In this document: one piece after another, positions 1-5,413 of the stretch | Layout of the letters: each line of letters starts with the position of its first letter | How positions within the stretch are numbered: the first letter of the stretch is position 1 | Source: Candidatus Omnitrophota bacterium | Lineage (GTDB): Bacteria > Omnitrophota > Gorgyraeia > Duberdicusellales > 4484-171 | Length of the DNA: 5,413 nt | Assembly (NCBI GenBank): GCA_030631705.1 | Contig: DAOVKQ010000058.1 | Location: 1 to 5,413 of the forward strand | Direction of reading: 5' to 3' | Translations under genes and position numbers: made by a program | Notes under the pieces: generated by a model | Databases searched by the model: none | What the model saw: only the letters and a program-made list of their open reading frames with translations | Told to the model about the DNA's origin: nothing

Positions 1-3000
1 ACAGCTTTATCAAACCAGCCACGGGAAACATCTTTTCTGCCGGCAATAATCGTTTTACTTATCCTAAACCGTAAAACAATCTGCTTATAAAGTGATGCTA
101 CCGGATTTTTACCCAACATATCTATTGTTAACGATCTGCCATAAATTATCGCTTCATATACCGCATTGGAAATTGCCAGTTTCTCCATCATGCCAATTTT
201 CACCGGAATAAGCACATCTATATCACCATGTTTATGCAAATCGCGGCCGAATAGGAGGTCTCTCATTGTCCCACCCAAAACGGCTAATTTCCCGGATTTA
301 CTTGTAAAAAGCCGTTGAAAAATAAGGACAATTTTTTGCCAAATTTTCAAAATTCGCGATTTTGCACCAATGTTCTTTTCTCCAAAATATCTCTCCTCTA
401 GAGCTTTTCGCGCTTTGCTTATATTCTTGTCTGAGACTTTTCTTCCTTTTAATTTGTATGGATTTTTCTTCAGCGACCATACAAAACCTCTAATCGTATC
501 CTTAAACTTCTGAATTCTGCTTCTCTTGGAAAGATAATCTTCCGACTTAGGCAATGTTTCTTCCCTGTCAATACCAAAGAGCTTCCTAAAAGGATAATAT
601 AGCGCGTAAGGAATAGCTAATAAGCCCTGGACAATGCCTTTGGTAATATGCTCGCCGGTTACGGCACCGGTAATAATAGCAGAGGCTATGCCCAGGATAA
701 TACATTTTAAGGCGAGGGGCGGGATGGCTATGATAAAGCCATGGATGACAAATGCAGCCAATGACGTGGTATATATGCCTCTTATCAACCAGGGGTTGGA
801 ATGACCATTGTGCATAAAGGGGCTGAATATAAAAGCGACGGGAAAAACATAAAAGAAGAATTGCCCTATAACACCAAACGGATGAGCAGGGGCAAAATGC
901 AATACTATAAGTAATGCAATACCCCAGTAAATTGCCGGAGTAAAAATTTCAAAAAGAACTTTAAAAGACATACGCGGATAAGCGGTAATCTTCTGGCCGC
1001 GGGTAAACAAGCCGCTTATACCTTCAAGCGCCTGCCTTACTTTAACATCATTAAGCGGAATAAATGCCAAGAATGTAAATATCAGGCTCCAGAATCTATA
1101 TGCATAACCCATATACGCCTTAAATCCTCCGGCATCATTATCTTTACGGTAATTATTCATAAATGTTCTTACACCGCCGGAGGTAATTGCCTGCGTAAAT
1201 ACATATTGCAAGCTTAAGAAAATAAAACCAAAACCTAAATAAGCAAACGGAGTAAATAACAGGAAGAACCCAAAAAGGAATATAATAAAATTATAACGGG
1301 GAATAATAACTTTGTTTATGTAAAAATCAAAATTCTCTATAAGCGTCGCTTTATCCGTCCAATGAAGATTTGTACTTTTAATAAGCTGTTGGAATCTAAG
1401 TAATAGCATTTCATTAAGTACAAGGCCGGGAAATCTGTTAACAAAAGAAAGCATATAGGCGTAAACTTTTTCTCTTCCTCTGCGTAAGTTGGTATTGCGA
1501 CTTAAATCAATCCTGAAACCCTGTCTTAAAGCTTCATTACCTGAGGCGCTGTCTTCTATATAGCTCATATATACTGCTGATTTTCGCAAAACGGAAAGGT
1601 CCCAAATAGTTGGGCCGTATTCAGAATGAGTCCCTGCTTTAGATTCCCCTAATAATACTCTGTTATTAAAGTTATCTTCGCTTATTCTCTGATTCGCGCT
1701 TATCGGCGTAATATTTTCATCACAAACAGTAAGCCCGGGAACGATTACCCCCAGTTTCCCCAGTTTTTCCTCTTCTTTATCGGTAAATCTTGCTATATCA
1801 AAAGGCAGAAGCATAAAATCTATGGGGTAGGCCAGATGATCCCAATCGCCGGCAAACACCGCGGCCCCTCTTTCATCCTCTTCCATAAAAGGAACGGCAA
1901 ACGCCCAACGCTGAGTTTTAACGGTAACTCCGCCGCCGAATTTATGATTAAAATTAACCATAGTGCGCGCGGACTCTTGGTTCAGTTTCCAGGGTGCTGA
2001 TTGATCGCTTAAGAATTCTTCATAAAGAACACGCGTATCATCATCTAAATTATTGGGGTCAATTCTGTAAGTAGCTATAAATCTTAAGTGTTTCTCAACT
2101 TCTCTGCTTAATGTCTCTGAGGAGAAATCAAATCCCTCAAACCCCGGAACTTTATGCTTTAATACCAGCTTGTATGCCAGAAGCGCTGAATCATACTGTG
2201 ATTTTATTGTCTTATAATAATTAGTGGTACGGAACGCTACCCATTCCCTTAATATCTTCTTAGAGACTTTCTCTTTATCCTTGTCCATAATCCCGGCTAA
2301 TTTCTTAACAGTATCTTTAAATGTTAGTTTCGTATTAAGCAACGGTTCTATCAACGCAGCTTTATTGTCTTTTTCTATATCGCTAAGTAAAGATTCCTCA
2401 AGGTATATCCTCCACTCAATGCCAAATCTTTCCTTAAGAAGCCGAAATGTAGTTTTAATTACGGGAACTTTCTTGCCACTGTAAGGATCCATAACCTTAA
2501 GCGCGTCTAAAGACTCGGCTGTGGGTAAAACAAGTTCTTTGACCCCGGTCATAAGAAAATACAGACGGCGTAAATTGTCTAAATCGATTCTTCCGAGATC
2601 GATATTGTTTTTATGGTAGTAAAAGGCCCTGTTGAAGAAATCTACTACAAATTTCTTCGCGCGCGGGTTGCTAAGTTCTGGTAACTTGTCGTTATCATCT
2701 GAATCAATGAATAAACGTAATTCTTCAGCTTCTCTTTGCCTGATAAGCGGAGAACCTTTCTTAAGCAATGTACCCTCTATCAAAAGTTCTTTAAAGGCTT
2801 CCCTTAAGAAACTATCTCCCTTTACAAGTTTAATAATTGACTCTTCCGCTAATTTGTCTGTTTTTACTTTTGCTTTTACTATTTTACTATATTGTTTAAT
2901 CGTATCGAGCCCTTCTTCTTTCTCGATAGCAACAGCCCTGCCCTCAAGCATTAAATACCACCAGCTTCTTACCGACTCTCTTAAATTAATAAGGTATATT

Positions 3001-5413
3001 AAAATCGCTAACGGCCAGCCTATAGCCGGTAGTACTCCGAAACAATAAGATACAAAAGCGATAAATAATATAAAATTGGATATTGCCCAGTAAGCAAAAT
3101 ATACTTTATAAAAATGCGCTTTTTCTTCTAACGCGGAATCATTCTTCGAATTTTTTGGCCCACTGTATTTACCACGTTCTCTTATCACGGTAAGTATCAT
3201 TTTTGGCAAAGTTATAAAGTGATACCCAAGATAAGGAGTTATCCTTACAATATCTCTTATCACTAAGATATACGCTCCCGCGAGCATAGCACTAACCCAC
3301 ACAGGAATAGACGCGAACGAAAGTCCCAGGCTTATAAGCGCCAATCCGCTAAGAAAAACTCCTACCCCTATTCTTGTTCGTCTTACTCCTTTATTTTGAT
3401 GCGGGAAATCCGGAACTTTAAGGCCTTTTTCTCCGCACTTATCAACAAAGTCTCTCTTCATTGTCTTTAATACTTTCTCAGTTACCTCCTGACGCGCCGC
3501 TTCGGAAAAATCCATCAATCCATATAAATAGGAAGTAAGTTTCAGCTGTATAACCGGATCTTCTTTACTTTCAAAATACCACTCAAAAAACAGCCTGAAT
3601 TCTTTATCGGTAAATACAAATTCTCCCGGTTTAAATCTCTTTCTACCCGCGCTGTAATCCTCAAACGCTTTAAACTGGTTTGTAAGCGCAAGATGAAATA
3701 AATAGGCAATCGGCTCTACAAAATACTTTTCTTTTAACTCTGTAAGTTTATCTTCATCGTCAGAATCAATTTTATTGAACTCTTCCTCAATTTCCTTTCT
3801 TCTCATAAACTCTTCAGCGTTGCCTTCTTTTAAATCTTCCGCGGGATAATATTCTTTCAGTAAATCCTCGACTGTCTTCTCATAGATACCTGCCAGATAC
3901 CTCACAAAAGGCTCAATCAAACTAAAATGCGGAATAATCCTCTCTATCCGCCTGCGGACATCAACATCAATATCTTCAGTTATCCCAGCATTACCAGTTT
4001 TATTATCGTCCGCGGTATTAGAAGCCGCACTCTTGTCAGCCTTCTTTCTTATTTTATTTATCACTGTTTTTGTTAATTTAAATAACGGTAAAACGAAACC
4101 GTAAAAAAGTATTGATACGCCTGCTACCCCAATAAATATCCAAGAAGCAAGTTTAGAAAATACAATCAAAACTGCCGTTAAACTGAGTGCCGCAGATATT
4201 GCTGCTATTTTAAATTTTAGACTGCGTCCACCGATAAGCTTACCTGTTAAGTTTGAAAGTTTCGCTATTGATCTAATTACCCCCGTTAAAAATAGCCCGC
4301 CTATTACTGTCCACCCTATAGGCTCAATAAAAAGAATTGCTCCAACAAAACCTAACGCTGCCATAATAACTTTATATACTATTATCCCTTTATTGCTTTT
4401 AATAAAATGACGGGCAAAAACCCATGTTGCGCCAAGCAGCATTACCGGCAAAAGAAGGGTAATAGCCGCTATCCCCATCCCAACGGCAACTGCCAGCGGT
4501 TTAAGCGTCCCCCTTTCAAGAGGCTCAAGGTAAACATTATAAAACCAGTTATTTTTATAATTATGCTCAACCTGAACACGCAGATATTCCCGCGCAAAAC
4601 TCATTACTCCTCTTTCCTTATATGCCGCCCAAACATAAGGATTAAATCTATTTCTTATTTCATATTTCTTATCGCCGTTAACAAAGAAAGTGCCGCGTCT
4701 TTTTGCATAATTTTCTGCCAGGGACGTTCCGCTCAAACTACCTTTTGTTTGCTCATTTTCTTTTATCCCGTTAGAGAAAGCTACCAATTTTAATTGATCG
4801 CCATTATTGATTGAAGCTGACATTTGATCACCATCCGCGGAAATAATAAGAACTCCTGTTCTGTCTGTTTCCTGACCGTCTATAAATTGACGCATATGAT
4901 AGCGAATATTGCTGCGCCACCACATAAAATTAGTTGAATTAGTAAAATCCTCTTTATCAAAAACCCACATTTCGCCGGGTTTGTCCGTAAATATCGTCAA
5001 ATGCTCATAAAGCGGTTTTTCTGTGCCGACAGGAGGAAGTATAATTTTTCCAAGCCCAAGCCGTCTAAGATGTCCCGGATAATCAAAGACCATATTAGTC
5101 TGTTTAGACAATTCGAGTTCGTTATAATATAATTTTGTAACGTCAAATATCTGGCCTTCTGATAATTCGCCCAAGGCCGGCTGAATATAGCAATAATTTC
5201 CTTTATTCAATTCATAATACAACCTTCCATCTAAACGCATTGCTATTTCTTTTACGCTCTTTTTATTCCAACGAGTATCATCCATATCATAAACTAACTT
5301 TCCATCTACGAATCTCAAGTTATAAATCCGGGCTGCCCAGCCGCTATCTTGCCAGTTATTGATTTCGCATTCCCCTAAACCAAAGAATCTATTTTTGACT
5401 AAATACTTTGTAG
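1..5413 (-). CDS. Giant membrane-bound GT48-like glucan synthase fused to a nucleotidyltransferase domain (partial, open at both ends)
   Basis: A single frame stays open across the entire window: 1803 full codons without a stop, and neither start nor stop lies inside. The translation is protein-like throughout, with hydrophobic helix clusters, charged soluble segments and recognisable catalytic motifs. Domain order is: unassigned N-terminal region (1-304), helices (305-444), charged segment (445-680), helices (681-809), GT48-like catalytic domain (about 890-1365), C-terminal helix bundle (1366-1608), basic linker (1609-1706), nucleotidyltransferase head (1707 onward). Inferred role: transfer of sugar from a nucleotide sugar to a growing beta-glucan at the cytosolic face, with the polymer passing through the membrane bundle. 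Eukaryotic GT48 proteins are about 1,800-1,950 residues, so this protein already matches that size and must be longer. The open frame is near certain. The GT48 assignment rests on motif comparison from memory. The sugar and linkage made are unknown. No gene neighbours are visible. Confidence 0.93.
3..293 (-). other. Nucleotidyltransferase head domain of poly(A) polymerase/CCA-adding type, residues 1707-1803 (cut by window edge)
   Basis: KLAVLGGTMRDLLFGR (1708-1723) followed by GDIDVLI (1729-1735) matches the class II pol-beta nucleotidyltransferase signature: a hydrophobic strand, GG, xxRDLLxG, then DxD. D1730 and D1732 would be the metal ligands, and D1764 in SLTID could be the third acidic residue, as a guess. 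Fifteen residues separate GG from DID, about three more than in typical CCA-adding enzymes, because of the LHKHG insertion. Such domains transfer nucleotides to RNA, proteins or small molecules. Whether this one acts on RNA cannot be told, because the neck and RNA-binding regions lie beyond position 1. It is joined in frame to the glucan-synthase-like part. Confidence 0.72.
294..587 (-). other. Basic linker without methionine, residues 1609-1706
   Basis: This hydrophilic stretch is rich in Lys and Arg, with one amphipathic segment near 1687-1702 (LKIWQKIVLIFQRLFT). It joins the last membrane helix to the nucleotidyltransferase head. I see no ATG or GTG codon in frame from residue 1534 to 1715. 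The few TTG codons (for example residue 1620 at 554-552 and residue 1688 at 350-348) have no clear ribosome binding site. This supports one fused polypeptide rather than a hidden gene boundary. No known domain is recognised. Confidence 0.65.
588..1316 (-). other. C-terminal transmembrane bundle of the GT48-like synthase, about eight helices (residues 1366-1608)
   Basis: Helix-length hydrophobic segments lie near 1373-1392, 1393-1409, 1436-1453, 1487-1508, 1513-1532, 1546-1568, 1569-1584 and 1589-1608. Within them, SLIFTFLAF (1442-1450), FTRGQ (1469-1473) and IFSPFMHN (1528-1535) occur where plant and fungal GT48 proteins carry SVFFTFQLGT, TGRGF and LFAPFxFNP. Between the first two the register is ungapped. 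In the family this bundle surrounds the glucan translocation path. Here Arg-Gly is kept at 1471-1472 but the TGRGF and FNP motifs are altered, so the channel or acceptor contacts may differ. Confidence 0.75.
1317..2723 (-). other. GT48-like (1,3-beta-glucan synthase family) catalytic domain, residues 897-1365
   Basis: Family blocks appear in order. NPRAKKFVVDFF (915-926) resembles the EARRRxxFF block. LLKERFGIEWRIYLEE (991-1006) resembles YLQxIYPDEWxNFLER. LREWVAFR followed by YYKTIK (1054-1070) resembles LRxWASxRxQTLxRTVxG. A GGG-containing segment (1159-1161) leads to GDWDHLAYP (1188-1196), sitting where GT48 has the DxNQDNYLEE acidic block and where GT2 enzymes have DxD. YGPTIWDLSVLRKSA (1265-1279) matches the acceptor-loop region. 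IED (1285-1287) corresponds to the SED/NED motif, and ALRQGFRI (1294-1301) to the following LRxGxI. RRGRE (1310-1314) lies where GKGRD is usual, and NEMLLLR (1333-1339) near GEQxLSR. The two acidic motifs expected of a GT-A inverting enzyme are retained, so it may be active. A divergent GT2 enzyme is the main alternative. Confidence 0.75.
2673..2708 (-). repeat. Internal protein repeat, copy 2 (residues 902-913), at the start of the GT48-like domain
   Basis: IDSDDNDKLPEL repeats the motif at residues 548-559. Here it directly precedes NPRAKKFVVDFF, where plant callose synthases have a short Pro/Asn-containing stretch before EARRR. This copy may therefore be the ancestral context and the 548 copy a duplicate placed in the charged segment. 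Weaker similarity continues on both sides: RRKEIEEE against RQREAEEL before the motif, and EFRLFFEWYF (604-613) against NLRRLYF (946-952) after it. Confidence 0.55.
2986..3371 (-). other. Second transmembrane cluster, about four helices (residues 681-809)
   Basis: Hydrophobic stretches lie near residues 681-700, 702-719, 766-790 and 791-809. The loop between the two pairs (720-765) is basic, including RERGKYSGPKNSKN at 744-757. An even number of helices returns the chain to the cytosolic side, which puts the catalytic domain that follows in the cytosol, as in FKS1 and callose synthase. Helix limits are estimates. Confidence 0.75.
3372..4079 (-). other. Charged, mainly helical soluble segment between membrane clusters (residues 445-680)
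   Basis: It begins with a basic stretch and a low-complexity Asn/Asp/Thr spacer (about 462-484). Amphipathic helices rich in Glu, Lys and Arg follow (485-565). An acidic motif, IDSDDEDKLTEL at 548-559, recurs almost unchanged at 902-913. The segment ends with RRTR (677-680) just before the next helix cluster. By the positive-inside rule it is probably cytosolic. I find no known domain. It might be a regulatory or scaffold insertion. Confidence 0.55.
3735..3770 (-). repeat. Internal protein repeat, copy 1 (residues 548-559)
   Basis: IDSDDEDKLTEL is matched by IDSDDNDKLPEL at residues 902-913, ten of twelve residues identical. At DNA level about two thirds of the 36 bases agree, so this is an old or selected similarity rather than a recent duplication. 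Both copies sit after a Glu/Arg-rich helix and before an aromatic-rich helix. The clustered aspartates could bind a cation, which is inference only. Confidence 0.55.
4080..4499 (-). other. First transmembrane cluster, about five helices (residues 305-444)
   Basis: Hydrophobic segments of helix length lie near residues 306-330, 344-362, 364-381, 402-419 and 421-443. They are separated by short loops with Lys/Arg, such as ARHFIKSNKG at 333-342. The last helix is followed by KLTKTVINKIRKKADK (445-460), a typical cytosolic positive patch. Eukaryotic glucan synthases also have an N-terminal helix cluster before the catalytic loop, so the position fits. Boundaries are estimated by eye. Confidence 0.8.
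4503..5411 (-). other. Unassigned N-terminal soluble region, residues 1-303
   Basis: I do not recognise a family here. The segment has no membrane helix. It is rich in aromatic residues, Gly, Asn and Asp, with short alternating hydrophobic stretches that suggest beta-sheet (for example around residues 85-90, 125-145 and 185-215). Counting five helices after it, followed by a strongly basic stretch (residues 445-460) that should be cytosolic, places this region outside the cytoplasmic membrane by the positive-inside rule. A beta-sandwich or carbohydrate-binding module is one possibility but is inference only. The region is cut at its N-terminal side by the window edge, so the domain may begin upstream. 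Confidence 0.5.

Noticed and set aside
298..480. A 60-residue open frame on the minus strand starting with ATG at 480
   Set aside because: It lies in another frame inside the continuous long frame, whose own translation there links the helix bundle to the nucleotidyltransferase. No recognisable motif or ribosome binding site was seen.
552..554. Possible TTG start for a separate nucleotidyltransferase gene
   Set aside because: The upstream frame has no stop, so there is no gene end to pair with it. The bases before it form no convincing ribosome binding site.
2224..2484. Plus-strand open frame of 86 residues
   Set aside because: It is antisense to the GT48-like domain. Its Ser/Leu-rich composition is typical of the complement of Lys/Glu-rich coding sequence.
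1317..2723. Plain GT2 cellulose/chitin synthase assignment
   Set aside because: DWD and IED would fit GT2, but no QxxRW motif is found after IED (the nearest is FQQLIK at 1340-1345). The surrounding blocks follow GT48 order instead. It is kept as the main alternative.
2632..3048. Plus-strand open frame of 138 residues
   Set aside because: It is antisense to the second helix cluster and the start of the catalytic domain, with Ser/Leu-rich shadow composition and no motif.
4407..4793. Plus-strand open frame of 128 residues
   Set aside because: It is antisense to the N-terminal region and first helices. The translation shows no domain and the opposite frame is clearly coding.
1..5413. Eukaryotic (fungal, oomycete or plant) GT48 gene
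   Set aside because: There are no introns, the similarity to eukaryotic blocks is distant, and a nucleotidyltransferase is fused. Not excluded without taxonomy of the contig.
1..5413. tRNA, rRNA, CRISPR array, insertion sequence ends, promoters or terminators
   Set aside because: None seen. The coding frame occupies the entire window and I noticed no direct repeat array or stem followed by a T run placed between genes.

Overview
The whole window is the inside of one protein-coding gene on the minus strand. The frame whose codons occupy plus-strand positions 3-5, 6-8 and so on to 5409-5411 has no stop in 1803 consecutive codons. It runs off both ends, so neither the true start nor the true stop is present. 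There is no intergenic DNA, promoter, terminator, RNA gene, mobile element or CRISPR array. Residue numbers below count from the first complete codon (5411-5409), so residue n lies at 5414-3n down to 5412-3n.

Reading from N- to C-terminus (right to left in the window), the protein has: (1) residues 1-304, a probably beta-rich, non-membrane region I cannot assign; (2) about five transmembrane helices (305-444); (3) a charged, helical soluble segment (445-680); (4) about four more helices (681-809); (5) a soluble segment leading into a large catalytic domain (about 825-1365); (6) about eight transmembrane helices (1366-1608); (7) a basic linker (1609-1706); and (8) the beginning of a nucleotidyltransferase domain of the poly(A) polymerase/CCA-adding type (1707-1803), cut by the window edge.

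The main result is that segments 5 and 6 follow, in order and spacing, the conserved blocks of glycosyltransferase family 48. These are the 1,3-beta-glucan (callose) synthases, FKS1 of fungi and CalS/GSL of plants. The general plan, with an N-terminal helix cluster, a cytosolic catalytic loop and a C-terminal helix bundle, also fits that family. As I know GT48, it is a eukaryotic family, and known bacterial 1,3-glucan synthases such as curdlan synthase belong to GT2. A GT48-like synthase with a nucleotidyltransferase domain in the same chain would be an undescribed arrangement.

The organism cannot be named from this sequence. Features that point to a bacterium are the very long intronless frame, GC content near 40% by sampling, lysine-rich protein composition and the prokaryote-like nucleotidyltransferase motif. 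Very long genes for membrane or cell-surface proteins are known from Candidatus Omnitrophota and related uncultured lineages, so I suggest that group with low confidence.
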